This document shows, in pieces, positions 23,601-38,049 of a stretch of DNA of 64,000 nt. Source of the DNA: Stratiolaelaps scimitus (Eukaryota > Arthropoda > Arachnida > Mesostigmata > Laelapidae); assembly GCA_019614645.1 (NCBI GenBank), contig JABWDB010000018.1, positions 1,364,001 through 1,428,000 of the forward strand, written 5' to 3'. Position 1 is the first letter of the stretch; each line of letters opens with the position of its first letter. Under the pieces are notes generated by a model. It worked only from the letters and a program-made list of their open reading frames with translations. It made no database searches and was not told the DNA's origin. Made by a program: the position numbers and the translations under genes.

Positions 23601-26600
23601 GATTGTCGTTACGATATGCTCAGACCCTTGACAGATACATGCATATATATATATATATATATTATTATATATATATATATATGGATCTATCTATGATATA
23701 TGTCGGTGTATGTTTCGATATATATGTCTGTGTGCCTGTCTGTCCCAGCAGTCCAGTCCCGTGTGGCGGTTGCGCGACGATGTCCCAACATCGTCATTCT
23801 CGTTACAGTGGAAATCGCCGGTTGACTCGACACAGAGGGTGAATGAGAGGGTCAGACAACATAGACAGAGAGAGACAGAGAGAGAGAGTGGGCTTCGAAA
23901 CTTCACGAACGTCTTCAGCCAGCGACAACAGCAACAATAACAGCAATGTACGCCCACGCCGGCGACGTCGGTCCGCCCGCCGAATGCCCCCGCCGTTGCT
24001 GCCGTTTGCTTTGCCTTTTCGACCTTCGCTTCGCCTCTTGATCATCCTCTTCTCCTGCGTTTCGTGGTAGACGATCTGATTCTTCACTTTTCCCATTGTC
24101 GTCTCAAGGCAGGATGGCGTGCCGACGCGCCAATGGAGAGGGCTGCAACGGGCGTAGCAACAACGATAACAACGCGGCGTGTTTGTCGTTGTCACAGCTG
24201 CTGCTGCTGATGATGATGATTTTTGTTGTTGTTGTTGTTTTGTGTGTATGTGTGTGTATTTGAATGTTTGGGTAACGATGGTTGTGGAGCGATGGTCAAG
24301 GTCTGATCACTGATCTGGATTTTGTGCCCTTCTGATCAGATCTTCTGATCTTTCCACCCAGGAGTTCTGTTGACGTCGCGTACGCGAGTTACGGTGTGTG
24401 TGTGTAACTGTATCAGGAGACTGAATCGCGTAGTAACGGCACAACGATGCCGCCACATCGGCATAGTTACTGCCACACAACATAGATACGAATAGAGATC
24501 GAGGCATGACCTGAAGTCTCGCCCCCTTAATTGGCACCGCTCAATCTTCTGATCATCGATGGAGAGATCCCCAGTGTGACCCTGTATTCAATATTGGATA
24601 AGAGGCTCCAAGCATGTAGCCATGTCGAGCACTTACAACGATTATATAACAGGTGGCAGGATTGAGTCCGAGACGCGAGGCACACATTTTAATATCCCAT
24701 TTGTGGCAGACGATCAATATCATTGAGGAATTCTGTGTCAAACCTATCCTAGGATAGTTTGAGTTTTTGCACTTTCCCTCTCTTTGCCTTTATCCTTTTC
24801 AACATTTCAAACGTCTGAGCAATTAAATCACAATGTACAAGTGCATATACATCAATAAGATGTCTGATGAGTACGTTGACATCAACAAAACAGCGTGTTT
24901 TAAAGTGTAGTTGTTGAATGTTGAATTGTCTGGTGGGCGAAAACATTAAATTATTGATCGCAGCGGTGATCAAGCAAATGGGCGATACGGAAGCATCCAT
25001 CGAACGCAGGATAGTACAGTGTGATATAACACCGAAGTATTTAGTCGCTGGAGGGGGGGGGATATCAGTGTTCAACAGCTCCTTGGATCGGCGGCCCGCG
25101 TATGGGCGAGCTGACGCTGCTGTTAACCAAGATCTCAACACTTTCATAATATAAACAGCCAGCTGTAAGACCCAACAGCCAGCTGATGGTACCGTTCAAT
25201 TGAACCCTCATCAGCGTCATCATCGCCACCGAATTGCGACCCACCGAATTGTGATGGCCGATTCAAGTCAGTCAACGATGCGGGATCGCGAACATTTGCT
25301 CTCAAGGTGGAGAGATGGGGCATATCACACATAGGTGACGAAACGGGAGTAACAAGTGATTCTCGTTTAGTTCTATACGGCTACTCCGGTGGCAGGGAAA
25401 TGTATGTCTTTGCCGTTCGATTCGTCTGTCATCACAATGTCGGTGTTTTAATGCGGGCGTAATCGTCTCATCATTTTTGTTGCTCGCTTGCGTTCTTGCT
25501 TCGACCCGTTCTTGATTCCTGTAGACAGATTCGTTTCACTCGATCGAGGTTCCCAAAGTTCGCTGACGGATTGACACACGTGAGCCTGCGTAGCTCAATA
25601 AAGAGCTACTCCTCTCGATTGAACTACAGGTGTCGTATAGTGGCGAATTGCGTTGGATACGATACGCTCCGTACGTATTTTCTGACCAGTGTGACCACAA
25701 TGAGACGAGGTCAAAGCCAGCTATCTATTGATCATACGTGTGCGATTATATCATATAGTAAATACAACTACTAAACTAGACTTTTTCCGGGCAGATTATC
25801 AGCCGTAAACGTTGACGGTCGTCCACGGTACAACAGCTTACGGCTTCATAAGATGGGCCCTACCTCCATTTAAAAGTAAATGTGCAATGGTGTCAAGGGA
25901 TCGAATCTGTATCAGCAGCTGCATCCGTCTTTTTCTCCGGTAGAAAGGCGGGTGCACACGGATCCACCACCAGGCCGCCACGCCCGATTCTAGTAATTAC
26001 CACTCCTACAATTATTACGCTGAGGATTATAATGGTTCTAATCGTCACCACTGTATGGCTTGTGGTTCACTCCCTCGTCTGAAGTACACGTGCGCTTATA
26101 CCAATGACGAAGCGAGAGACTCGATCCACTGACAATTGCGACGAGTATAAATGCAAAGCAATCATGTTACTGTTGGTAACAATAATCAGGCCAACGGTCT
26201 CCGTTAGCTCTGTCGACTGGGGTCCACGCCAACGGAGATGGGTGCCACTGCCCCAAAGTAGATCAATATTTGACGGCGGTCGTTCGTCTCTTGGTTTTAC
26301 TTTAATCGCACAGATGGCGTCGCTGTAGTTATTATTTGCTGATAGCAGGGACAGCTTCCGGCGGCGATTTGTGCCCTCTATTGTCGCTCCCCGACGTAAC
26401 GGGACTAGCCCTTTGGATCGGGCTCATTTGCTCCGTCATTTGACGCGGCTTCCGGCGTTGTCGCCCCTCCAGTGGGGGTCGCAATTGTCGCACAGTTCCC
26501 TGAGTTCCTCCGTCATCAGCAGCGCCGCCATCATAAGCAGAGCATCTGCTGTGCTTGTTGTTATTGCTGCTGCTGCTGCTACTGCTGGTGCTGCCACCGG

Positions 26601-26944
26601 CGCCGCCAATTGCCACTTGCTGAACTTTGCGTGATCACACTCGGTTGTTGGTCGTGGAAGAAACCACAACTGCATCAACAACGGCTGGAAGCTGCACGTG
26701 CTTGTACGTTCGTGTCTATGCTGTGTGTGTGTGTGCTGGATAAGCGCGTAGGGGCTTGCATCTATCTACACAACTACATCTATGGCGGCGGCGGAGGCAG
26801 CAGCGGCAATTTGAAAGAAAAAAACACAGACATAGGAAAAAGCAGCTCGAGAGGCCCCGAAGAAGCACAATCGGCGCGCATAAGCACCAACAGCACTCCG
26901 AACACGCAGTGCCAACGAATAACACCAGTGCACAAACACCTATT

Positions 26945-26978
<34 letters not shown>

Positions 26979-28821
26979 CAAGCAGAGGATGTTGAAGCGG
27001 CTGCATCACCAGCGCAAGAGGCACACAACAGCAGCACCCCTCATCATTCAAAAATAGGCGCCATTTTTACCTCTAGTCTTCCAGTCGGTTCAATCCCGCG
27101 GTTGCTTCTGATGTTGGCGCTGCTGCTGCTGCTGCTGCTCTTGTTGTTGTTCATAGTGCTCATGCTACTTACTTATGCGCTGTGTGTGATGTGCTATCTT
27201 ACCGTTGTTGTTGTTGTTGTTGTTGCTGGTGCTGCTGCTGCTGACGACGAACGTCGTCGTCGTCGTCCTCGTCAACGATGTTCCCTTTTTTTTCCACAAT
27301 TTCTCCACCGTCTACGTTTCCGTTCAATGCGTCAGCATCGTGGCAGCTCTCCGGCCGGTGCTTGTATCCTATGCCCGCCATATTCGCTGTATATCGCTGC
27401 CGGTGACGGCGTTCGTTAGTTCGTTTCTTGTTTCCAATCGTACTCCCTTTCCATGTCGGCGACTCTCTCTCGCTCTCGCCTTTCAGCTATTTCGATATCG
27501 CGGGCTGTTTTCCCTGCTCATTACTCTCGATCGCGCCGTCTTCGTCTATTCGTGGCAGGTCACGCATTTTCTAGGCGTTCGAGGGTTAACAACAACAGCA
27601 ACAGAAGCGCAGCGACGCCACTGCCAGCATCGGCAGCAATACCAACACCAACAACAACAACAACAGTAAGAACGAAACAGCAAAAGCACGAGACGTTCGT
27701 CAACAACAACATGCAATAATATTCGATGAAATAAAATCAGACCAGAGCAGACCAAGCTACGGCGAGCAAACGACGACGAGTGTAACGGTATTTTTGCCGG
27801 GCCAATACGTCGTTGTTGTTGCCGCGTTGTTGCAGCAGTCGCTGCCTTTTTCAATACAGGCTTGATGTGATCGACTGGAAGCTCTTGCATTAGCTGGCTG
27901 GGGAACGAACAAGCGCGTTTTGTTCTTTACTCGAAGGCTTTCGTTGCGGCACCATTGAGGGTTGCTACCGTGGTGGTGGCAGCAATCGTAATTGCCGTCA
28001 TCAAAGATACGAGTCGTCATTTCTCCGTCTCGTGATGAAGCTCACTCGTCTGATGTCATGTGCGAGGCAGATCATTGATGTATAGTTGCTATTTGTTGCT
28101 TTTATTGATGTGTTCGTCGTTAATGACTCTCGTGGGAAGTTCGCCAACCCGGAGAGGATATCATGTGAACCTCACTGATGACAAAATCGCAATCTTAAGC
28201 AAATTGCTGGACTCATAATGCTAAACTTATGGTGTATTCGCGTTTTGGACGGCTTCATAATCATATTGTTCGAACAATGCATTAACAATTGCTTCGCTTT
28301 CTCCTTTTGCAGGTGAGATCCAATTCGCAGTTCTGCCATAAAGGTGACACGATCGATTGTGGAAGCCACATATTGTGGTGTCTTCATTCTGTTCGACGCT
28401 TCGTTAAGGCCAGTATTTGGGACAGATCAAGATCGCTGTGGGCACGTAGCTTTTATATGGGATAGCTGATATAAGCTGATTCGAGGAGCATCTTGTACAG
28501 CTTAAGGATTTCGCATAAGTGAACATCCCGTGAGCTTCATCTGTCTCATATAGATTTGTTTAGACCTTGGTGTACCACTCCATGTGGACGAAAAATCAGG
28601 AAACTGGTTCGACAGACTTCATATAATCTTGTTGCTCATTTATCGTCAGTATGACCTGCTCACTTGCTGTACGCATAAAGTAGCTTGTGCGTCCTCAACC
28701 TTAGACAGAAATAGGAGAGCCTGCACCTTGCATTTAAGTTAACATCGCACTTATTGAAATCAAGTCAACTCACCGTCAAGATGCAACACGGTGGACATGC
28801 CTGTAGGAAGAGTGTTTCTAT

Positions 28822-28823
<2 letters not shown>
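18843..28823. other. Non-coding segment, microsatellite-rich
   Basis: Tracts: (AC)n 20,101-20,120; AAT triplets near 20,345-20,372 and 22,599-22,621; (AT)n(GT)n 20,664-20,696; TA runs 22,309-22,330, 22,421-22,442 and 26,948-26,975; CCG triplets about 22,804-22,828; CTG triplets 22,864-22,886 and 27,119-27,140; GTT triplets 24,220-24,238 and 27,203-27,226; CAA triplets around 27,645-27,666. The 315-codon frame at 26,472-27,419 is built from these repeats. The stretch 28,030-28,760 is AT-richer and featureless. No gene is recognised. Confidence 0.6.
23643..23682. repeat. (AT)n tract
   Basis: An AT run with one ATT interruption near its middle. Confidence 0.9.

Positions 28824-28857
<34 letters not shown>
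28824..28857. repeat. (AT)n tract
   Basis: A perfect AT run of about 34 bases. Confidence 0.9.
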
Positions 28858-28863
<6 letters not shown>

Positions 28864-31800
28864 TTGATATTTGCGGAACCCCACATCGTACAAGCAATAG
28901 ACGTCTGTCCTCGAAGCGTGGAGATGCGACGCTCCCTAGAGATACGCAGGAGGTAGGCAGGAATAAGTGACCTAACTTCCCGGAGAACCCACACGTTGTC
29001 ACCGCACGCAGCCATCAGATTCGTTCTTCGTCTTGGCCCTACGCAGCGTCAACGAGGTAAACTCCAACTCGAGTCAGACTGTGAGACAGAAAAACTGCTC
29101 CATTCAGCGGAGACTCGCTGCCCAGAAGGCCACCACCAGTCTCACATCGGTGGCCGGCCACTCAAGCGACTGTTTTAGCGACCGGGTTCCCTGTGCTCAT
29201 GCATGTTTCCCCTGTTCCGTGCAATGTCTCGGTGCTTGCGAGCGCCAATGGAGGTGTGGCCGATGTACCACCACCATGTATACGAAATCCATGTACATGG
29301 CTACGTGAAACTCGACTTTTCTGTTTGCTGAACATTCCCAATGTCCTATTCGTCGGGCCACTCTATAGGGTGGGGCGCCCTCATAAGCGAGGAGCTGCAT
29401 TACGCAAGAAGACGTGCCCATCAGGCCTCGCCGTACGTTCAGTTCGGGTACACTCGTAAAGGACTCGGCCTGCACTGGCTGAAATTCGCTTATCGGATCG
29501 GGGCCACGCGCGGGTTGCTGGCAAAGCCTGCACTGAAAACCCCTCTCGGGGTCCACGGGAACATCGATGGTCTCCACCGGCCGGCGCCGCCGCCACCACT
29601 GCCGCTGCTTCGTAAAGTAAAGGGCAGGTCTCCCGGTCTCCACCGCTGCAGGGAGACTTTGCCGAATGGCTGGTCGCCGAGTCAGCGACGAACACCTGTG
29701 AAAAGCACCAGCATCATCGTCATCAACTCATGTGCTTTGGTTCGCCTTGCCCCCCGAGATAGTCAGAGATAACGCGCGCGCGCGCGAGAGCGAGAGAGGG
29801 AGAGAGAATGTGACCAAGTTGAAACTTTCAGCGGAAGAATCTGTTCGCCAACTCCTATGTCGCCCCTCTGGCATCAATAGACGACGCTGCGCTATGGCCA
29901 CCAGCCCCCCCGTTAGCCCCGTTGCGGTCTGCCACAGAATGTGGCGAGACAGCGAATTACAATAACAACCGCTATTACTGCGTGAGTGCTGCGGCAACTG
30001 CCACGCGTACCAACCACTGCCGTTGCAACTACCGAAGCAACGCCTGCAGTGCTTGGCCAGCTTGCCTTCCTGTCTGGCGCGATCGCCTAGCGACTTCGTT
30101 GCCGAGTGCACTTGCGTCGCAGAATAGCACTAGTGGGATTCTACGGGAGGAGTACAGCGGCTTTGTAGAGCAACAAAGCCGACAAACAGGAGGGCGATGG
30201 ATCTCAGCGCGGTGGCACAGGAGTCAGGAGGTTGGCCCCGGCGCCCGGCTCGCTCTGTCGCTCCTGGCGGTCCCCGACAACCGCGCCACACTAGCAGCGT
30301 GTGTGTGTGTGTGTGTACGTGCGGACGCGTATGTGTGATGCTAGCCAGACGAGAGGGCCAAGAAGAAGTCGAACAGGCAAAATAGATTAGAAGTGAATGA
30401 CCAATGACCAACCTCACAGAGCAAGCACCAACCACGGCCAGGCGATTCATCATCTGTGGCCGGCCTTCTCTGGACCTGCGGCTGGCTTCCGCGCCTTATA
30501 CTCTCGGCTTTCACATTGTCTCGGCTTTGGACATTATCTTGCGGTCCCCATGGGGTGATTGTGAACGCATTGTGCAATCGAAACGCCTCTGTGTGTCCGA
30601 CCAGACGATTTCTCGAGGCGAGCTGTGCACCTGCCTATATCCTATACGCGGAAGATTGAAATGCTGCTTGTGGTTCACATCATGAAAAACGTGATCGAGA
30701 GAATCGCACCAATCGACCAATTAATCCTCATTAATATATTGTATAGAAAGAACACTGTATATATATATATATATATATACATATATACATATAGATGAAA
30801 TTAGCGTGTTCTCGCTTAGCAAGGTGGGACATCATCTCCTATGGACGGCACAGCTGTTTTTAATATGATTCAGATTATGACTCGGCTTCGTTGACCCTCA
30901 GCAGAATGCAATCATACATATTATGGTCAGCCGCTGTAGGCGGGCTGCCCCACAATAACGAGTACAACAAGCCGCGCTCAATATAGCCAGCGTTCCTGAT
31001 CTGGCGTTTGCCATCACCTCGAGTGGTGTATTCAATCGGATCGTGCCGACCTGTGCTGTAAGTGGCCACCATCAGCGTCGGTAGCACAAGTCATTGAGAT
31101 GAGTAGGCCGGGGTCAGCCTGTCAGTGCTGTTGCCACCGACTTCGCCCCCCCCTGCGTCGGCTCCTGCTGCTGCTGCTGTTACTGTGCCTGCCATCATTC
31201 TTTTGCATAATATACGTTTGCCCAAGGTGTGGACTGTGTCCACGGCTGTGGGAGCGACGGGTCGACGAGTGTCGTGTGCTCACTTCCATCGATGCTCTCG
31301 TGACGGCAGCAGCTCGAATCAGCAGAGACGACGACGGCTGTGCGTGCTCGGCGCGCCGAACGGAATCGACAATGCTCACCGAGTCATGTCGCTGCTGCTA
31401 TCGTACTACGATTACTAATGCTATGAGCTGCGCGTTAGAAGGTGCGATATGGTGGCAGTCGACGGAGAGGTCTTCGATATTGACCGGTGGCGAACCGCTC
31501 GCTGGGTCGCTGGGCTGGCGCAGAGGTGGCGACGCCGGGGCCACGGATGGTGCGACCTCGCCCGATAACGATCACCTTCTCAAGGAGTTGTTGTCCTCGG
31601 TCGCGCCGACGGTGAATGTCACAGGGGGAGAGTCACGGGCCAGCCGAGTATAGCATGTACAATACAATAGGCAATGGTGGCACAGGTTGCAAGCGTCGAT
31701 TCGGCCACTGTCAGGGTGACGTGGTCGCGCGCGCATTTCTCCGCTTCTTTGTGTAGGGCATACAGGAACTTCGATCGGTTGACCCTCGCCGGTCGAGTCC

Positions 31801-33103
31801 TCTTATTCTCCCTGGTCCTATTTCTCACTGAGTCGACAGTCGACGATAGTGGTTCAGAGTGGCGGCAGGACATCGGCGTGTCTCGGCTAGGCCTGATCTG
31901 GCCCGCGTTGCTTTACATAGAGATCCCATCAGCTCGTTGATGCAGCAGCGGTACGCCACCTCGGTCGCGTTTTACGTCCGCCGATCTCCGGTCGGCAGGC
32001 AGGTTGGGCCTGTCTCATCTGGGGCCACCACCTTTCGCTGGACAGGGCAGAGGTGCGCCGAGTGGGGCTTGAGGGAACGGGGAGAATTGGGTAGGAGATA
32101 GCGAACCCGTATCCCTGCCCCGCAATATCCTGACTCTTCGAGGAGTCCACCTTCTCGGCATACAGCACCGAGAGAGATTTCTTTTCCCTGTGCACGAAAT
32201 GAGAGAGAAACGGGAGACACTGAGAGAATATGCCTGTCCCGAGCATAGTGGTCTGCCACAGCAGAGAGATGCATCATGCGAGGCCACGGCCGGCTTGCCG
32301 CAGTCAGTACGAGACTGATTTATGGTGGTGGTGGTGGTGGTGGTGCCAGCCTACGACGGATATGATGGCTTGGGATCAGGCAGGGGTCTAGATGATACGA
32401 AAAGATGATGACGAACACGAGGCGGCCGCTCGGCCGAGTTCGCTAGCGCCGCCTTTGGGGGTGGCCGCGTCGGTGAGAAACGCGGCGCGTGCGGGCGGGG
32501 GCCGCTATCTTCTGCTCGGGTCAACTAAGATTAGGTAGCAGAAAAAGCGCCCCGAAGGACACAAGCCAGTCCTTCCTCGTCTCCGGTCACCCACCAACCT
32601 CCCAAGATTTCGCCTATCTTTAAACAGCAGTAGCACGCGTGGCGGTGGCCTGTCGTAGTGAAGCCTTCGCGAATCTTCCCAGTGAACAATCAAGCGTCCA
32701 GCAGCAGCAGCAGCATCACAGATGTGCAAACCACACACCTGCCTGTTGGGACATCTCCTGGCGGGCAAGGTTCAGTGACGACTTCCGCCTATTGTCGATG
32801 CAACGATGCTGATCGGGGTCACACGATCGCATACACCGCCCTCGGAGATAGCGTAGACACCCTCTGACACTTGCAACTGGCAGATGCCGCTCGTTTTAGT
32901 TTGCAGACACTAAGTAGACGGCATCATCTAGAGGAAGAAATGAGCCCAATGCGTGCATACGAGCAGCTTGTCGTCGGCATATGATGCTATACCATCGAGA
33001 GCAACAAGCTGTCCTTGGCCAAGGATCTAGACAGAATCATACCATCCAGATCATTTGCAAATGACTGCTGTCTCTGTAGAAGTATTTGCCAGCATCGTGT
33101 GAA

Positions 33104-33135
<32 letters not shown>

Positions 33136-33318
33136 AAAATCGGCAATCAAAAGAATCTCTACCGGACAAATGATGGTGGTCATTTCGGGTCAACTAGAAA
33201 ATCGAATATCCTACGGCACTATATCCTACGGCAATAGTCTGAGGCACTCGTGAATGGAATCCCCCTCGTGTTTCCGTAACTCCAAGACGTAGCCATAAAC
33301 TCTGATCAAGCTAACGGT
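28858..33318. other. Non-coding segment, no gene recognised
   Basis: Contains (GT)n 30,298-30,316, TA runs 30,758-30,779 and 33,104-33,131, GGT triplets 32,323-32,344, and CTG triplets near 31,163-31,176. Open frames up to 184 codons show no known domain. Confidence 0.6.
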
Positions 33319-33466
33319 AAATGTAAAGCTATATTGGTTTGTAGAAGGAACTGCAATTGTTACAATGCTTAAATTCTCTTCACTGTCCTCGTCACACAGC
33401 GGGACTCAAACCTGAATCCTCTGGCTTTTTACAGCTAGAGACTTAGCCGTTCAAGCCACCGCGCTG
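33319..33466 (-). mobile_element. tRNA-derived SINE (family 2), copy B
   Basis: Read on the minus strand it begins CAGCGCGGTGGCTTGAACGG, contains TCTCTAGCTGTAAAAAGCCA, the B-box-like GGTTTGAGTCC (plus-strand 33,402-33,412) and GTCCCGCTGTGTGACGAGG. It continues GCATTGTAACAATTGCAGTT and ends CAAACCAATATAGCTTTACA. It aligns with the 60,481 copy over head, body and tail with modest divergence. This shows a dispersed family rather than a tRNA gene. Confidence 0.8.
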
Positions 33467-35433
33467 AAGGAGTTATCATATCTGAAAAGCATGCCCGCCA
33501 CCTTCTTGTTGCGATCAAATTATCCCCTTATATTTTCCCTAGCGCTCAGAGCTGGACGAGGTCGGGCAAGCTAGAAGGTCCGAACGGTCGGCACTGATGT
33601 TTCCGACTATTTGTGGATTGCACTGGAGCCGCCGCCGAGTTCGACTCGACTCGAAGGTGCTGGACCGGAGATCATCCTCTCATCTTCGATCGTCGTAAGT
33701 GCCCTCGTTCTTTACCTCATGCTGTTCCTCAGCGACTCACCCCATGAGTTCATCGTCTCGCATCGTGCCTCCCCCGCGATTCGCCATCGAGGCGCGGCGC
33801 GGTCGCCCTCACATCGCCGCTTCGGCCCCCTGCCACTGGGTCAATCAGGGAGATCAGTCGTTTCGCGGTTGTTCCTTCGCGGTGGCGGCGGCGGCGGCTT
33901 GGTCTTCTTTCAGAGTTATTAAGGGGGGGAGGGGGGTGCAATGCGACACAGACGACGACGACCACGAGAATTGGCGACGCCAGACGAAAAAGGCAAAGTC
34001 GGAGATCGAGACGAAGAAGAGCAACCACCGATGGGGCTTGGCTCGAGCCGGGGTCGGGAGGAGGATCATTGAGACCGCGCGCCGGGGGTATCGCAATGTG
34101 GTAGCTTCGCTGTTGTCGTCGTCGTCGTCGTCGATAGCCGTGTGTGCGCGTCTGTGTAGGGTACACGAGGATATGGATGTAGGGACAGAGAGTGAGAGAT
34201 AGAGGGAAAAGGAGGGAGGTGATATTAGCAAATCTAATGTAGCAACAGCAGCGGCGCGGGCAGCAGCAGCAGCAGCAGGGTCCCTTCCGTTGCTTCGGCG
34301 GACACAGCCGAACTAGGCGCATAGAGAGCTGTAGAGAGAGAGCAGTGGTCCGGCCTTCCCATCACTTCGTTTTGGCTGAGAGGGAGAACAACCAACATAT
34401 CTGACCGCTTCCACGATCACCATCAACCACTACGGCTGCTACCGCCGCCACCGCCGCCGCCACCGCCGCTGCTCCACTTCGCAGTGACCCCGACAGCCCG
34501 GTCCCCGTAACCACCCCAATCGCAAGCCCCACTGACAGAGAGACTCCCCCACCTATAAGCAAGCACAGTGCAAGCAGCAGCAGCAGCAGCCGCGTTGGTG
34601 GTGGTAGTAGTGGTGGTCGCGGCGGTCCGCGCTCTCCGCCACCGCAATGTAATAGATTTCCCATTCATCGCCTGGCGGCCGTTTGTCGACGGCCGCCTTT
34701 TTCGCGGTTGCTCCCTCCTCTGCGTTCATTCGTTTTTCTTTTGCTTCTTCTTCTTCTTCGGCTTCTTCTTCGTCTCTTTTTCCCGTTCGAGAAGGGCGGA
34801 CAAGATCGGCCGTCCACGATCTGACCGATCCGACGACGACGACCGATCAGAGTCACTTTTGTTGACTCACCTCGTGGCCCGCGGGCTGCTAATGCCGCAT
34901 GTGTCGGGCGAAGCCAACGCGGGCGTTCGCTTCTGCGACACTGTGGCAGAACTGTGCAATTGTCGTCAACGTTGTCGTCAGTGGTAGGTAGTCATCGTCA
35001 TCGCTCCCCTTCTCATCTCATCAGTGACATTATTATTATTATTATTGTGTCGACCACCGCTCGCTCGCTGCTCTTCGTTACCGCCAAATCGAATCGTTAC
35101 AGTTTAACACCGGACACACAGACACACACACCCTCCCCACGCAGGAACAGAGATCTCGTGGTCAGGCTGGTCACTGACAGTACTACAGCTGCTGCTACAT
35201 TACGACGCAGAATACCGCTAATCGTCTGCTGTTGCTGTTACTGCTGCTGCGGCCTGTTGGTCTGCCGATGATGGCGAATGATGGAGGTGAATGATGCAAA
35301 CGACTGCTGCTGCCGATGGCATTACGGTGACGTTACCGCCCTCGCTACGTAACACGTGGAGTAGACTCAAGCTTCGTCGCTGCTGTGGAACGCGATGCAG
35401 AGTGGTCGCACATCGCTATTATCGCTGACAGCT

Positions 35434-35486
35434 TATATAAGCATGACCAGCTGACGGCACAGCTGAGGACCTAACTGACCGTAAGT
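35434..35486 (+). promoter_or_regulatory. TATATAAG with downstream GTAAGT donor
   Basis: TATATAAG (35,434-35,441) lies in the palindrome GCTTATATAAGC. About 40 bases downstream is CC|GTAAGT (donor at about 35,481). A tiny leader exon is imaginable, but nothing else supports it. Confidence 0.12.
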
Positions 35487-38049
35487 GTTAGACACTCGTA
35501 GAAGAGCCGGTGCGTCGGCAACCGACCTGCGATGATTTTCGGGAGTTGAGTATATATATATATACATATATATATATATACGTCTTGGTCTACCTCGGGC
35601 CATGAGACCTATATGATACTATGGGAAGCATATCTATCTCTTGAATGAAGCTATTGTGTATAGACGCTCGCATGCGTTCGAGCCGATGAGATGCAATACG
35701 AAACGAAGTTCCTACGAAACCGTGAATATTTCGCACTGAACCAAGTGGGTGCCTCCTCCTGCTCGCGATACCCACTCACTCAGTTACTCACTGGGATGGT
35801 GGTCGTCGCCTTCGTTGTCATCTCGGCTCGTCGGCAATCGTCGTAAGGCGAAAAGCCAGCCGGGCCCGGGGTCGTAATAGCAATATTTGAAAATTGCGCG
35901 ATGGCTAACCTCATTATTTGACACTGTCACTATCAACTGATGGCCGCAGCGTTCGAACACGAAATACGGTTAGCTGTCTGCTGGCTGTCGTTGAGCAAGG
36001 CGATGGTCGTGCGGCTGCTGCTGCTGCTGGGCAATGGACGAGGGTTGTCGCAGTGCAAATCGCCCATGCACGCCCCTGTCGGGGGAGAGCGGCTCATAGC
36101 AGATGCATATACATCTGTGTCTCTGCGGTAGAGTCATCTTTCTGACAGCCCGAGTGAACGTCGATTGCGAGAGGACTATTACCATGGTCACAGGGTCGAA
36201 CGGGACGAACACCTGACCACAAGAACAACAACGGGTTAAATTCAGTCGAATCCGAGAAGTTTCGGCAGGCTTGACGGCATATGGCTCATCTGGGGTCCAG
36301 TGGTCAGTCGTACGCATATGATGCGTGATACCAATTTGACAATGATAATTTACCTCGTTGACGGAGGTGGGAATCGCAAGTTGACTATGTGCTTCCATCT
36401 GTTATTGAGGTAGGAGAGACATCGCCGTGCAGCCTCAAATCGGACGGTTGCGTCTGACAATGCTTCGATTCACGTTTACAATGAAAATGAAATTAATGAC
36501 GATATCCTAACGTAGTGAAACGTATCTTGTACCAAGGCATAGTTAACTCTGGGATAATTGTAGCAGTCTGCTGGAACTTGAGCGTATGTCGAGAGGGAAG
36601 TTAGAAGTTGGAAACTTCGAGAAGGCATTCGGTCGATGTTTGTGCCTTCAATCGATCGTCGATAATTGATGGGAGCTAAATGTGTAAAATTAACAATGTC
36701 GATGTGCATATGGGAATATCGCTCAGCGTGACATTTTCGAAGGCGAATTTCCTAAAAAGTGAGTGTTTTTTTACGTATAATCGAGATAACATAACAAACA
36801 AAATGTCGAATCGAGGAAACGCCTCAAGATCGAAGAAATAACATTTTCAAAAAACAGCTCTATGATTTAACATTTGATGATTCACGTATTTGTGCCGCTA
36901 CAGTATCCATCTGTATGTATTGTTCGATTACTGAGATACTGAGATAGTTAGGCTCTCCCGGGGCGGTAATTCTCAATAGATTCAAAGGAAGGAAACATTA
37001 GCATGCTTTGCGGTGATGCGTGTACCCGACGATGGAGGTGGCCCTCATCAATCTGAAGCAAACAGGATTCAGTGAACCAGACTCAGGGTCAGCCTGAGTT
37101 CGCCGGGTCCGAGTACTCGTATATGCGCTCTATTTAGACACGCTGCCCTGAAAATGGCCCAGCGAACAGTGACCACGGCATATACACACACGCACACAAC
37201 AGGAAGAACGAAGCGTGCCTAATAGTGCCCGATATGGACTCGGATACACGGCCGAGCCGGTTGAGGGCGATGAGAAAAAACATTCACACCGCTTGCTTGC
37301 TTGCTTGTATTCAGTCATTGAACACATCCACTCAATGGATGTGATCATCAGACGGACACGAGCATGTACAATAAAAAAAAACAAGAACCGACATCACTGG
37401 TATAGCATTCGTGTCGCCGGCTTAAACCACGATCGATATGGTTAAACAATATTACAGACGATTGCCAGCCGTGTCGAGGTCTGTTTCACTCAACTGATGG
37501 ATACAAGTCGAGGCATTACGAACGGCAAGGGCAAAGACGGCCACATATATCACACCAGAAAAGAACCAGTCGTCCATTTCAATAGAGAACATCTATCTCG
37601 ATCTGGATGGGTTTGGCGGGGGGTGTCTCCTTCTCGAGCGAAGCTGGGGAACAGCGTGTGGAGGGGTTCATTTGTCAACCTGCAACTCGGGGTAGCTTAC
37701 AACTGGACCAAGCTTCGACTTGGCCACTTGCCTCAGTGCAGGAGTCGAATCTTGTGGGACTCCATTGTCGAGGTGAATCGCAACCTACCATTGTGCCGTG
37801 TGCGTTCATTGGCGGGGACAGACACAGAAGGGGCCTTTGTGCCTTTCTCGTCGAGTAGGCCAGGGCAGGACACTGAGTCAAGACATTTGTCATTTCCAAA
37901 TTGCGCCACACCAGCCAGCAGAATCGTGGCCAGGTTAAGCTCGTCCGATATATTCATGATTGGTGTCAATCAGCGAATATATGCAGGCAAGATATGCTGA
38001 ACATGCAGCAAATGCACAATTACAAATCGTCCACAGAAGGTTTTAGATA

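Noticed and set aside
24620..24685. B-box-like GGATTGAGTCC, possible tRNA or SINE
   Set aside because: No acceptable A box or cloverleaf nearby, and no match to the two SINE families.
24749..25147. 132-codon minus-strand frame in an AT-richer stretch, considered as a retroelement remnant
   Set aside because: No reverse transcriptase or nuclease motif could be found in any frame.
26472..27419. 315-codon plus-strand open frame
   Set aside because: It runs through GCT, GTT, CTG and TA microsatellites that lack stops in this frame; the product is Cys, Leu, Val and Ile-Tyr runs with no domain.
30208..30240. CAGCGCGGTGGC identical to the start of SINE family 2
   Set aside because: The match stops after about 12 bases and no B box follows.
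33750..34322. 190-codon minus-strand frame
   Set aside because: Cys/Arg-rich product from CAG and CGT repeats, with competing frames on the other strand and no domain.
37735..37800. Minus-strand AGATTCGACTCC resembling a T-loop
   Set aside because: Stems do not pair convincingly and the body does not match any SINE copy here.
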